64,000 bases of DNA from Rhodanobacter denitrificans (GTDB taxonomy: Bacteria > Pseudomonadota > Gammaproteobacteria > Xanthomonadales > Rhodanobacteraceae). Location of the stretch: positions 44,793 through 108,792 of the forward strand of contig JAFIHF010000034.1 in NCBI GenBank assembly GCA_017848855.1. The letters are read 5' to 3'. Numbering within the stretch: the stretch's first letter is position 1; the number at the start of each line of letters is the position of its first letter. Made by a program: the position numbers and the translations under genes. Below, piece after piece: positions 35,347 through 44,569 of the stretch. The notes under the pieces were generated by a model. That model had not been told where the DNA came from. It did not search any database and was given only the letters and a program-made list of their open reading frames with translations.

Positions 35347-35561
35347 GGCGCCTCTCCCGGGCTCCCGGCGCACGTTAGAGCGTTCCCGATCCAGCCGCCA
35401 CCGCTTTCTCCGGAAAAACTCCAGAAAACCCGAAGGACGCCTGCGCCCCGCCTGGGGAAGATCGCGCGGCCGGCACCCACCCTCGCCCGCAGGGCCCGAG
35501 GCGCGGTCGCCGGCTTCGCCACGGAATCAGCGTGAATCCATACGACCCAGGAGAGCAACAC

Positions 35562-36086
35562 ATGAACAGCTCATCGACGAAAGCGGCAAACCCGGTCGCC
35601 ATCGCCCAGCACGCAAGCCGGCGCAGGACGGCACGGATCGCCGGATGCCTGGCGAGCCTGGCGCTGGCCTGCCTGCCCGGCCTCGCCGCCGCCGGCCCGT
35701 TCGCCGCCTGCTCGAACCGTGTGCTGAACGGCCGCTACGTGTTCACGGCCAGCGGCTTCACCCGGGCGCCGGCCAGCGCACCCGGCACGCCGTGGGTGCC
35801 CAAGGCGATCCTCGAGGTACTGCAGTTCAACGGCAACGGCAGCGTGAGCACCCCGTCGCTGACGGTCGCCAATCCGTTCGGCGATTTCGGCGCGATCCTG
35901 CAGCCACCGGCGGGCGCCGCCGGCGAGTACACGGTGAATGCCGACTGCACCGGCACCCTGCACTTCATGGACGCGAACAACGTCACCTACGCGATCTACG
36001 TCGAACCCTTCGGCCTGGAGGTGCACATGATCCAGACCAACCCCTCGAACAACGTGCTCGAAGGCAGCGCCAAGCGACAGTGGTGA
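35562..36086 (+). CDS. Secreted protein of unknown function
   Basis: 174 residues. ATG at 35562 lies 5 bases after AGGAGAG; a longer in-frame start (35532) would lengthen the N-region only. Long signal peptide with basic start (RRRTARIAGCLASLALACLPGLAAA-G). The mature part has a two-cysteine beta-rich domain: FAACSNRVLNGRYVFTASGF, LEVLQFNGNGSVS, GEYTVNADCTGTLHFMD. The pattern, in which a G-Y-x-F-x-x-x-G-F strand is followed by a DCTGTL strand, recurs in secreted proteins of several soil bacteria, function unknown. Transcribed away from the CadC-like regulator and followed by a strong terminator. Confidence 0.75.
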   Translation: MNSSSTKAANPVAIAQHASRRRTARIAGCLASLALACLPGLAAAGPFAACSNRVLNGRYVFTASGFTRAPASAPGTPWVPKAILEVLQFNGNGSVSTPSLTVANPFGDFGAILQPPAGAAGEYTVNADCTGTLHFMDANNVTYAIYVEPFGLEVHMIQTNPSNNVLEGSAKRQW

Positions 36087-36130
36087 GGCGGCCCGCCCGG
36101 GGAATCCCGACCGACGCAGATCGCAGCAAA

Positions 36131-36159
36131 CGAAAGGCCCGGTCATGCCGGGCCTTTCG
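36131..36159. terminator. Intrinsic terminator after the secreted protein gene
   Basis: Perfect 12-bp stem CGAAAGGCCCGG / CCGGGCCTTTCG with loop TCATG. Confidence 0.8.
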
Positions 36160-36183
36160 TCGATTCGAGGCTGTCGCTCTTGC

Positions 36184-36345
36184 TGCCCTGCGGGCGGCAC
36201 TCCCGCAAACAGAGCACCCTCTCTGCCCTGCGGCCATCTCTCCCGCAAGCGGAGCGCCCTCTCTGCCCTGCGGGCATCGCCCCCGCAGGCGGGGCTCCCT
36301 CTCTGCCCTGCGGGCATCTCCCCCGCAAGCGGGGGAGAGTAAACA
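36184..36345. repeat. Four tandem copies of a 40-bp unit
   Basis: Units begin TGCCCTGCGG at 36184, 36224, 36264 and 36304. Each has the form TGCCCTGCGG-GCATC-N-CCCCGCAAGCGGAG-N5-CTCTC, with internal complementarity (CTCCCGC/GCGGGAG). The first copy is the most divergent. The last copy ends in GCGGGGGAGAG, linking it to the CTCTCCC/GGGAGAG family. Confidence 0.85.
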
Positions 36346-36374
36346 GAATCGCCCGCACAACGGGCGATGCGATC

Positions 36375-37331
36375 TCATGGGCGGCGGGCGAGCTCCGGGT
36401 TTTCCTTCGTCACCGGCATCAGGTCCTTCTTCGACACGCCCAGCCACAGCAGGATCGGGCTGGCCACGAAGATGGACGACAGCGTGCCGACCACGATGCC
36501 GATCAGCATGGTGATCGCGAAGTTGTGCACCGCCGGGCCGCCGTAGAAGAACAGCGCGGCCATGGTGATGCCGGTGAACAGCGAGGTGATGATGGTTCGC
36601 GACAGCGTGCTGTTGATCGAGCGGTTGAGGATCTCCTCCGGCTCGGCCTTGCGCGCGAGGCGGAACAGCTCGCGGATGCGGTCGAACACCACCACCTTGT
36701 CGTTGATCGAGTAGCCGATCACCGCCAGCACCGAGGCCAGCACGGTCATGTCGAACTCGCGCTGCACCAGCGCCAGCACGCCCAGCGTCACCAGGGTGTC
36801 GTGGATTTCGGTGAGCACCGCGGCGATCGCGAAGCGGCGCTCGAAGCGGATCCACAGGTAGGCCATGATGCCGAGGATCACGAACACCGCGGCCACCATG
36901 CCGTCGCTCTTCAGCTCGGCGCCCACCTCGGCGCTGACCGAGGAGCGGCTCTTCAGCGTGGCGTCGGGGCGCGGCGCCTTGAGCGCCTGCATCACCGTGC
37001 CGGCCACCTTGTCCAGGTTCACCTGGCCCTTGGCGTCCAGCATGTCCTTGGTCGGCTGCATGCGGATCGACACCTCGCGGCTTCCGCCCACGCTCTGCAC
37101 CACCGTGTTCTCGAGGCCGCCCTTCTCCAGCGCGTCGCGCACGTCGCTGGTCTGCACCGGCTGGGCGTAGTCCACCACCAGCGAAACGCCGCCGGTGAAG
37201 TCCAGGCCGTAGTTCAGCCCCTTGGTGGCGAGCAGCGCCAACGAGGCGACCACCAGCGCAACCGCCACCGCGATGCTGAACATGCGGATGCGCAGGAAGT
37301 GGATATTGCTGTTGTGGTTGAAGATTTCCAT
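36375..37331 (-). CDS. secF: Protein translocase subunit SecF
   Basis: 318 residues. Six membrane helices; first helix followed by the conserved GLDFTGG. The family core includes SSVSAEVGAELKSDG, VLTEIHDTLVTLGVLAL, VIGYSINDKVVVFDRIRE and NRSINSTLSRTIITSL. Part of SecDF-YajC, which drives late protein export with the proton-motive force. Expressed with tgt-yajC-secD in the usual order. The 146-base gap to secD holds an array of four hairpins. Confidence 0.95.
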   Translation of the reverse strand: MEIFNHNSNIHFLRIRMFSIAVAVALVVASLALLATKGLNYGLDFTGGVSLVVDYAQPVQTSDVRDALEKGGLENTVVQSVGGSREVSIRMQPTKDMLDAKGQVNLDKVAGTVMQALKAPRPDATLKSRSSVSAEVGAELKSDGMVAAVFVILGIMAYLWIRFERRFAIAAVLTEIHDTLVTLGVLALVQREFDMTVLASVLAVIGYSINDKVVVFDRIRELFRLARKAEPEEILNRSINSTLSRTIITSLFTGITMAALFFYGGPAVHNFAITMLIGIVVGTLSSIFVASPILLWLGVSKKDLMPVTKENPELARRP

Positions 37332-37354
37332 CTACCAGTTCCTCGAGAGGTGTA

Positions 37355-37465
37355 CCGGCCATGGAGGGCCGGTCGCGGAACGGTCGCGCAAGCGGCCGTT
37401 CCGCGGAGCCCGCTCCGGCGACGCCGGAGCGGGCGAGCCAGCGCAAGTCCAGGAAGGACTTGCGC
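37355..37465. repeat. Array of four consecutive hairpins between secD and secF
   Basis: H1 CCGGCC-ATGGAG-GGCCGG (37355-37372). H2 GCGGAACGG ... CCGTTCCGC (37375-37404). H3 GCCCGCTCCGGC-GAC-GCCGGAGCGGGC (37408-37434). H4 GCGCAAGTCC-AGGAA-GGACTTGCGC (37441-37465). All arms are perfect. They fill the gap inside the sec operon. Confidence 0.9.
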
Positions 37466-37477
37466 CGGCCATACAGG

Positions 37478-39361
37478 TTAGACCGACAGCGTCTTGAGCT
37501 TGCGACGGCCGTGAATCAGCGCGGTGAACGCGTGCGTCATCACCACCGAGGTGAACATCGAGGTCAGGATGCCGATGAACAGCGTGACGCCGAAGCCGCG
37601 GATCGCGCCGGTGCCCATCGTCATCAGCGCCAGCGCGGCGATCAGGTGGGTGACGTTGGCGTCGAGAATCGTGGCCCAGGCCTTGTCGTAGCCGGCGTGG
37701 ATCGCCGCATGCGGGGTCGAGCCGTTGCGCAGTTCCTCGCGCACGCGTTCGCAGATCAGCACGTTCGCGTCGATCGCCATGCCCAGGGTCAGCACGATGC
37801 CCGCGATGCCCGGCATGGTCAGGGTCACCCCGATCATCGACATCACCGCCACCAGCACCAGCAGGTTGAAGAACAGCGCGATGTCCGCCACCAGGCCGAA
37901 CAGCTTGTAGTAGACCGCCGCGCACACCAGCACCAGCAACAGGCCCAGCATCACCGCGTCGAAGCCTTTCTTGATGTTCTCCTGGCCGAGGCTGGGGCCG
38001 ATCACGTTCTCCTCGACGATGTCCATCGGCGCGGCCAGCGCGCCGCTCTTCAGCAGCAGCGCCAGATCGGAGGCTTCCTTCGGGCTGCCCAGGCCGTTGG
38101 TGGAGAATTCCTTGCCGAACGGGCTCTGGATGGTGGCGTCGTTGATGACCGCGTAGGTGGTCTTGGGCGTGCGCACTTCCTTGCCGTTGACCGTGCTGGT
38201 TTCGTACACCGTGTTGATCAGCACCACCGCCATCGGCTTGCCGACGTTGGCGTTGGTGAACTCCTGCATCTTCTTCGCGCCGGAGGCGTTCAGCGTCACG
38301 TTCACCGAAGGCGTGCCGTTGTTCGGGTCGATGCCGGAGCTGGCGTTGATCAGCTCGTCGCCGGTGACGATCGGGCGCTTGCCCACCAGCACCGGCACGT
38401 GGCCGTTGCTGGTGTAGTAGAGGTTGGCGTCCGGCGGGATGCTGCCGGTCTGCGCCGCCTCGATCGCGCGCGGATCGCCGGGGTAGCCGATGCCCGGGCG
38501 GTATTCCAGCGTGGCGGTGGCGCCGATCATCTTCTTCGCTTCGGTGGGATCCTGCACGCCGGCCAGCTCGACCACGATGTGCTGCTCGCCCTGCTGCTGG
38601 ATCAGCGGCTCGGACACGCCGAGGTTGTTGATGCGGTTGCGCAGCGTGCCGAGGTTCTGCTTGATCGTGCCCAGCGAGAGATCGCGCAGCTTGGTCGGCT
38701 TGATCGCGGCATACAGCACGTAGCGGTCGCCGGTGCTGGGGCCGTCGGTCACCGCCAGGTCGGGCGAGTTGCCGGCGATCAGGTCGGCCGCGCTGGAGCG
38801 GTCCGCCGCCGAACGCAGCACCACCACGATGCCCTGCCCGGCCACCGCGCTGCGCGCCACCGATTCGTAGCGGATGTCCTTCTGGCGCAGCTGGTTGCGG
38901 ATGTCGTCGGCATAGCTGTTCTCCAGCTTGTCGACCACGCCGCTCTGGTCCACCTGCATCAGGAAGTGCACGCCGCCCTGCAGGTCCAGGCCCAGCGGCA
39001 TGGAGTTCGCGCCGATCATGGTGAGCCAGCGCGGCACCGTGGACTGCAGCTTGAACGCCACCGTGTAGCCGTCGCCGAGCAGGGTCTTGATCGCGTCGGC
39101 GCCGCTCTTCTGCACGTCGGCGTTGGCGAAGGTGGCGAGCAGGTGGTCGCCCTGCACCAGCACCTCGCCGGTCGCAATGTGGTCCTTGGCCAGCGCGTCG
39201 GCCACCTTCTGCCGCAGCGCGTCGTCGATCGGCGCCGCGCCCTTGTTGGCGGTGACCTGCACCGCCGACAGCGGCACGTAGGCGTTCGGCAGCGCGTAGA
39301 TGACGCCGAACAGCATCACCAGCGCCACCAGCGCGTACTTCCAGCGGGGGAAATCGCTCAT
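37478..39361 (-). CDS. secD: Protein translocase subunit SecD
   Basis: 627 residues, usual SecD length. N-terminal helix, large periplasmic domain beginning with LGLDLQGGVHFLMQVD, and C-terminal six-helix RND-like part with ENVIGPSLGQENIKKG, GIAGIVLTLGMAIDANVLICERVREEL (proton-path Asp) and VTLFIGILTSMFTSV. Works with SecF and YajC at SecYEG. Located 161 bases behind yajC. Confidence 0.95.
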   Translation of the reverse strand: MSDFPRWKYALVALVMLFGVIYALPNAYVPLSAVQVTANKGAAPIDDALRQKVADALAKDHIATGEVLVQGDHLLATFANADVQKSGADAIKTLLGDGYTVAFKLQSTVPRWLTMIGANSMPLGLDLQGGVHFLMQVDQSGVVDKLENSYADDIRNQLRQKDIRYESVARSAVAGQGIVVVLRSAADRSSAADLIAGNSPDLAVTDGPSTGDRYVLYAAIKPTKLRDLSLGTIKQNLGTLRNRINNLGVSEPLIQQQGEQHIVVELAGVQDPTEAKKMIGATATLEYRPGIGYPGDPRAIEAAQTGSIPPDANLYYTSNGHVPVLVGKRPIVTGDELINASSGIDPNNGTPSVNVTLNASGAKKMQEFTNANVGKPMAVVLINTVYETSTVNGKEVRTPKTTYAVINDATIQSPFGKEFSTNGLGSPKEASDLALLLKSGALAAPMDIVEENVIGPSLGQENIKKGFDAVMLGLLLVLVCAAVYYKLFGLVADIALFFNLLVLVAVMSMIGVTLTMPGIAGIVLTLGMAIDANVLICERVREELRNGSTPHAAIHAGYDKAWATILDANVTHLIAALALMTMGTGAIRGFGVTLFIGILTSMFTSVVMTHAFTALIHGRRKLKTLSV

Positions 39362-39522
39362 CTGTGATCCTTTGCCATCGTCCGTGACCGCTTGCGTCGA
39401 AAAGCAGCCAACCCTGGCCGAAGAAGTTTATGTTTGCGCTCGTCCGTGAACGCGAACGTCAAGAAGCAGCCGTCCGTGGCCGCACTTCCAAATCAGGGAA
39501 TGCCTCGCCCCGGCAACCCGGC

Positions 39523-39852
39523 TCAGGAGGACTTCAGCGAGCCCTTGGGCAGCACCTGCGACACCGCGCCCTTCTGCAGCTTCACCTTCACGTTCGGCGC
39601 GATCTCGATCGTGATAAAGGTTTCGCCCACCTCTTCCACGCGCCCGGCGAGACCGCCGTTGGTCACCACTTCGTCGCCCTTGGCGAGGGCGGAGACCATC
39701 GCGCGGTGCTCCTTCTGCCGCTTCATCTGCGGGCGGATCATCATGAAGTACATCAGGCCGAACAGCACCACCATCATGATGAGCATGGACAGGCCGCCGC
39801 CCTGCGCGGGCGCAGCCGCCTGGGCCAGCGTGACAGACATCGGAAGACTCAT
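39523..39852 (-). CDS. yajC: Sec translocase accessory protein YajC
   Basis: 109 residues. One membrane helix (LIMMVVLFGLMYFMMIRPQ) followed by the conserved cytoplasmic part KRQKEHRAMVSALAKGDEVVTNGGLAGRVEEVGETFITIEIA. ATG at 39852; another at 39840 is equally possible and neither has a strong ribosome site. Partner of SecDF. Located between tgt and secD as in most gammaproteobacteria. Confidence 0.93.
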   Translation of the reverse strand: MSLPMSVTLAQAAAPAQGGGLSMLIMMVVLFGLMYFMMIRPQMKRQKEHRAMVSALAKGDEVVTNGGLAGRVEEVGETFITIEIAPNVKVKLQKGAVSQVLPKGSLKSS

Positions 39853-40026
39853 CGGTTCGTCTCGCAAGTAATGGCGGCAGCAGGGTTTTCCGCTGAACGC
39901 CCGATAAAAGATCGTTGATTATGCCATGCGTTCCCGGCCATCGCACGGCGGCCCGGCGGGCCTTGGCGCACCAACCGGCGGCACTGGCGGACCCGCCACG
40001 TTCCATGCGCCAGGAGCTGCCGCCGC

Positions 40027-41412
<1,386 letters not shown>

Positions 41413-41540
41413 CTACAGCGGCCACCCCGCGACGTATCTGGAAACTGAGGGGCAAAACTTCGCAGCGCTTCGCTTCGCCAGGCGTCGTGTCTCCCTCCCC
41501 TGCGTGCAGGGGAGGGTTGGGGTGGGGTGCTGTTGCTTCT

Positions 41541-41556
41541 GCGCGCAGGAGCGCGC
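41541..41556. repeat. CAGGAG-core hairpin (arms GCGCG/CGCGC)
   Basis: GCGCG-CAGGAG-CGCGC. Fixed CAGGAG core shared with 41637-41668, 41801-41822 (as CTCCTG) and 63896-63917, each with other arms. Confidence 0.75.
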
Positions 41557-41613
41557 TGCTTTTCCCAGGGCCCCTCGGCGACGGTGAGGCGGGGACGATC
41601 AGGCCGCGCAGCG

Positions 41614-41637
41614 GGCGTTGCCATGGAGGGCAACGCC
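41614..41637. repeat. ATGGAG-core hairpin (arms GGCGTTGCC/GGCAACGCC)
   Basis: Perfect 9-bp arms around ATGGAG. The same hexamer loop occurs in the secD-secF array (37355-37372) with other arms. Confidence 0.85.
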
Positions 41638-41668
41638 TTTTCGCGCGGGCAGGAGCCCGCTCGAAAAG
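41637..41668. repeat. CAGGAG-core hairpin with long arms
   Basis: CTTTTCG-c-GCGGG-CAGGAG-CCCGC-t-CGAAAAG: 12 paired bases with a single mismatch. It begins where the previous hairpin ends. Confidence 0.85.
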
Positions 41669-41687
41669 CCCGGCCCCGACTCACGGA

Positions 41688-41713
41688 CTTTCCGTCCATG
41701 GATGGACGGAAAG
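41688..41713. repeat. ATGGAT-core hairpin (arms CTTTCCGTCC/GGACGGAAAG)
   Basis: Perfect 10-bp arms around ATGGAT. Confidence 0.85.
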
Positions 41714-41734
41714 CGGCGCCGCGGGGTGTCGTTT

Positions 41735-41845
41735 TCTCTTGGCTACTTCTCTTTGACTTCGGGCATCCTGCCCTCCGCCCTTCGGGCCGGCTTCGCCGTT
41801 CGCACGCGCTCCTGCGCGTGCGTGGACAAGCAAAAGAGAAGTAGC
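41735..41845. repeat. About 110-bp dispersed element with CTCCTG hairpin, inverted relative to 63885-63990
   Basis: Shares GGGCATCCTGCCCTCCGCCC and TTCGGGCCGGCTTCGCCGTT with the reverse complement of the element near the window end, about nine bases in ten identical by eye. Its hairpin CGCACGCG-CTCCTG-CGCGTGCG (41801-41822) differs from its counterpart at three paired positions, all compensated. Confidence 0.85.
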
Positions 41846-41908
41846 TCGGGCCGCGGCAGCGGCTCGAAACCGCTTTGAAACTTGCGATAACGCGAAAGCA
41901 AAGCCCCC

Positions 41909-41960
41909 TCACCCCAACCCTCTCCCCCAACGATGAAGCTGTTGGGGGAGAGGGAGAGAA
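41909..41960. repeat. CTCTCCC/GGGAGAG dispersed hairpin upstream of folE2 end
   Basis: CCCTCACCCCAACC tail followed by CTCTCCCCCAAC and GTTGGGGGAGAG arms around GATGAAGCT. Near-twin of the copy at 6309-6345, with a changed centre. Confidence 0.85.
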
Positions 41961-42003
41961 TTGCCGCAGCCCCCCCCCAAAGCGGAAAAGGGGAAGCGGA
42001 GCA

Positions 42004-42948
42004 TCACGGCGAGCCAAAGCCCCCCGGCACTCCCTTGCTCGCATACGCCACCGCATCATGCGGATGCAGGCTTTCCTGGTGCTCCACGCGCACGTGGAAG
42101 TCGGCGAGGCGTTCGTCGGCGTCGAGCGCGAGCTGGATGCGGCGCGCGGCGTCTTCGCAGAACATCAGGTTGCCGCCGTTGGCGAGCGCGAAGGCCTGTT
42201 CGTCCTCGCGCTTCACCGCGGTCTGCACCGGCGTGCCCAGCGCGTGTTCCACGCGGTCGAGGGTGTCGATCAGGTCGAACGGCACGCCTTCCTTCAGGCG
42301 CACCAGCAGCCGCGCCACGCTGCGCTGAGCGTGCGGGGTGGCGACGATGCCGCGTTCGCTGCCCAGCCAGGCCAGCACGGCGGCGCGGTCGACCGGCTGG
42401 CCCGCGTCGAAGTCCTTGGCGAACTGTTCCTGGATCAGCTGGCGCGACAGCGCAGCCGAGGCGGGACAGGTGGAGGAATAGACCACCTCGGTGCCCAGCT
42501 CCAGCCGGAAACCGTCGGGGCCGAGGCTGGCCTCGACCGACACCGGGTAGCTGCGCCAGCCGCTGTGGCCGCTGCGCAGGGCGTTGCGGCGCACCAGCGC
42601 GTCGAAACGGATGCTGAGGCGGGCGCGGTCGGATAGGCCCGCGTGCGATTCGAGGAAGGCGCGCAGCAGGTTTTCCAGCATCGCCGCGCCGAGCGGCTGC
42701 GTGGCGAGATGGTGGTCGACCAGCAGGTACAGGCGCGACATGTGGATGCCGCGCTTGTCCGGATGCACCAGGTTGACGAAGGCGCCGACCTGGGCGTTCA
42801 CGCGCTGCGGCTCGCCGTCGCCGCTGTCGAAGCGCACCGGCGCCTCGATGCCGTCCATGCCCACCCAGTCCAGCGCGCCGCGCAGATGCGGCTGCGCCTG
42901 GGCGGCGACGTCGGGCATCAGGCGGGCGGTGTTCTCGTGGCTGTGCAT
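42004..42948 (-). CDS. folE2: GTP cyclohydrolase FolE2 (type IB)
   Basis: 314 residues. Makes dihydroneopterin triphosphate for folate (and preQ0) without needing zinc strictly. Family marks: NLVHPDKRGIHMSRLY, the metal-site cysteine in YSSTCPASAALSRQ, TPHAQRS and RVEHALGTPVQTAVKREDE. It may be the housekeeping form here or a low-zinc back-up beside FolE. No Zur-like palindrome was seen upstream, so zinc control is not supported by sequence. Preceded by a 99-base gap. Confidence 0.92.
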   Translation of the reverse strand: MHSHENTARLMPDVAAQAQPHLRGALDWVGMDGIEAPVRFDSGDGEPQRVNAQVGAFVNLVHPDKRGIHMSRLYLLVDHHLATQPLGAAMLENLLRAFLESHAGLSDRARLSIRFDALVRRNALRSGHSGWRSYPVSVEASLGPDGFRLELGTEVVYSSTCPASAALSRQLIQEQFAKDFDAGQPVDRAAVLAWLGSERGIVATPHAQRSVARLLVRLKEGVPFDLIDTLDRVEHALGTPVQTAVKREDEQAFALANGGNLMFCEDAARRIQLALDADERLADFHVRVEHQESLHPHDAVAYASKGVPGGFGSP

Positions 42949-43047
42949 GGGTGTTCCCGTGAAACGGCGCGGCGCGGCCGCCGTCGAAGCTGTCTATTTT
43001 GGGCCAGCCTGCCGCATTGCAACAGCCGACCGTGGGGAACGCAGCGT

Positions 43048-43902
43048 TCAGCCCGCGCCGCTGCCGTGCCAGCGGCGCGCCGCGCCCCACGCCGCGAAGG
43101 TCGTGCCGAAGCCGGCCCGCACGCCTTGCTGCAACACGGCCAAGGGGTCGGCGGCACCGCAGGCGCGGCGCAGCAGGCGTTCGGCCTCGCGCGATTCCAG
43201 CGCGCGGAACACGCTGAGCGGCCCGGGCAGGCGCACCGCCTCGCGCCAAGCCGATTGCAGGTCGGCCAGTTGCGCCTTGACCGCCGCGTCGCGCGCGGTG
43301 CTGCGCTGGCGCAAGGCGGTGCGGGCGAGGTCGTAGCGGGCCAGCCGCGCCATCGGCAGCGGCAGGCGGTCGCGCTCGGCGTCGTCTTCCAGCCGGCGCA
43401 GGGCGTACAACAAGTGGCCGAGCACGGCCACGCGCGCGGCGCGTTCCGGTGCCGCCCCGGGGCCGTACCACCACGCGGTTTCCAGCGCCGCCAGCGCGCC
43501 GTGCAGGGTATCGGCGGCGGCAAGCTGGGCGGGAAAATCCGCCGCCGTGCCCTCTTCCAGCTGCGCCATCGCGGCCATGACCGGGGCCAGCCAGCGTTCG
43601 GCGGGCATCGCGTGCGCGCGCTCGTCGTCGAACAGAACCTGGGTCAGCGGATGGCGGCCGCCGCTGGCGGCGGCGCCGGAGAGCTCCTCGGCCCACCAGT
43701 TGAGTTTGCCCAATGCCACCTGCGGCTCGCGGATGCCGTAGGCGGCGGACAGCAGCTCCTGCTCCAGCGCGGCCAATGCGATGTGGCCGGGGTATTTCGC
43801 CGGATCGACGAAGGCCAGCGCCATGCGCTGAGCCGGCTGCACCGCCAGCCACTTGTCGACGTAGCTCTGCAGCGCGCCGTGGGAAATCGCCAGCTCGCTC
43901 AC
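43048..43902 (-). CDS. Squalene/phytoene synthase-fold protein lacking the catalytic aspartate motifs
   Basis: 284 residues. The fold is recognisable (PAKYPGHIALAALEQELLSAAYGIREPQVALGKLNWWAEEL at 35-75; GHLLYALRRLEDDAERDRLPLPM at 160-185). Real synthases have D-x-x-x-D at both places; the first is replaced here by REPQVALGKLNWW and the second keeps only part (EDDAERD). This is the pattern of the NDUFAF6-like branch, which is not thought to be a prenyl synthase. Its ATG overlaps the stop of the HAD phosphatase gene. Enzymatic role doubtful; link to quinone or respiratory assembly is a guess from the ubiG neighbourhood. Confidence 0.75.
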   Translation of the reverse strand: MSELAISHGALQSYVDKWLAVQPAQRMALAFVDPAKYPGHIALAALEQELLSAAYGIREPQVALGKLNWWAEELSGAAASGGRHPLTQVLFDDERAHAMPAERWLAPVMAAMAQLEEGTAADFPAQLAAADTLHGALAALETAWWYGPGAAPERAARVAVLGHLLYALRRLEDDAERDRLPLPMARLARYDLARTALRQRSTARDAAVKAQLADLQSAWREAVRLPGPLSVFRALESREAERLLRRACGAADPLAVLQQGVRAGFGTTFAAWGAARRWHGSGAG

Positions 43903-44564
43903 GCGGACACCTGCAAGGCCAGCAACTCGGCCAGCTGGCGCGGATGCTCGATCACCGCGTCGGCGCCCCAGGCATGCGGATCGCCGCCGTCGAGATAACC
44001 CCAGCGCACCGCCACCGTGTACAGGCCGGCGGCGCGGCCGGCCTCGACGTCGCGCGCGTCGTCGCCCACGAACACGCAGCGCGCGGGCGCGACGCCGGCG
44101 CGCTCGCAGGCCAGCAGCACCGGCGCGGGATCGGGCTTCTTCACCGGCAAGGTATCGCCGCAGACCACGGCGCTGGCGCGCAGGTCCCAGTCCATGCGCC
44201 TGATCAGCTCCTCGGTGAGGAAGCCGGGCTTGTTGGTGACGATGCCCCAGCGCAGCTCGGCGGCTTCCAGCGCCGCCAGCAGCGGCTCGATGCCGTCGAA
44301 CGGGCGCGTGTGCTGCGCCATGAGCTCCGCGTAGATGTCCAGGTAGCGCGGCATGCGCTGCAGCAGCGCCGCGTCGTCCTCGGCGAAGGCGCAGCGCAGG
44401 ATCGCGCGGCCGCCGCGCGACACCACTTCGCGCACCACCGCATACGGCGGCGCCGCGGCGCCGACCTCGGCGCAGTACGCCTGCAGCGCGGCATACAAAT
44501 CGGCGGCGCTGTCGAGCAGGGTGCCGTCGAGATCGAACAGCACCGCCTGCACCTCGCTGGGCAT
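43899..44564 (-). CDS. mupP: HAD phosphatase, probable N-acetylmuramate 6-phosphate phosphatase MupP
   Basis: 221 residues. HAD motif I LFDLDGTLLDSA, motif II VTNKPGF, motif III lysine in VKKPDPAPVL and motif IV FVGDDARDVEAGRAAG. General annotation would be phosphoglycolate phosphatase (gph). The gene directly follows ubiG, the same position as mupP in Pseudomonas, and the window also encodes AmgK and MurU, which act just after MupP in MurNAc recycling. ATG at 44564 chosen; a GTG at 44573 overlapping the ubiG stop (GTGA) is an alternative. Specificity needs to be decided between MurNAc-6-P and phosphoglycolate. Confidence 0.75.
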   Translation of the reverse strand: MPSEVQAVLFDLDGTLLDSAADLYAALQAYCAEVGAAAPPYAVVREVVSRGGRAILRCAFAEDDAALLQRMPRYLDIYAELMAQHTRPFDGIEPLLAALEAAELRWGIVTNKPGFLTEELIRRMDWDLRASAVVCGDTLPVKKPDPAPVLLACERAGVAPARCVFVGDDARDVEAGRAAGLYTVAVRWGYLDGGDPHAWGADAVIEHPRQLAELLALQVSA

Positions 44565-44569
44565 CGGTT

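Noticed and set aside
36184-36345. CRISPR array
   Set aside because: The 40-bp units are continuous tandem repeats with no unique spacers between them.
42949-43047. Zur box upstream of folE2
   Set aside because: No GTTATA-type palindrome; the short AT-rich run CTATTTTGGG is not symmetric.
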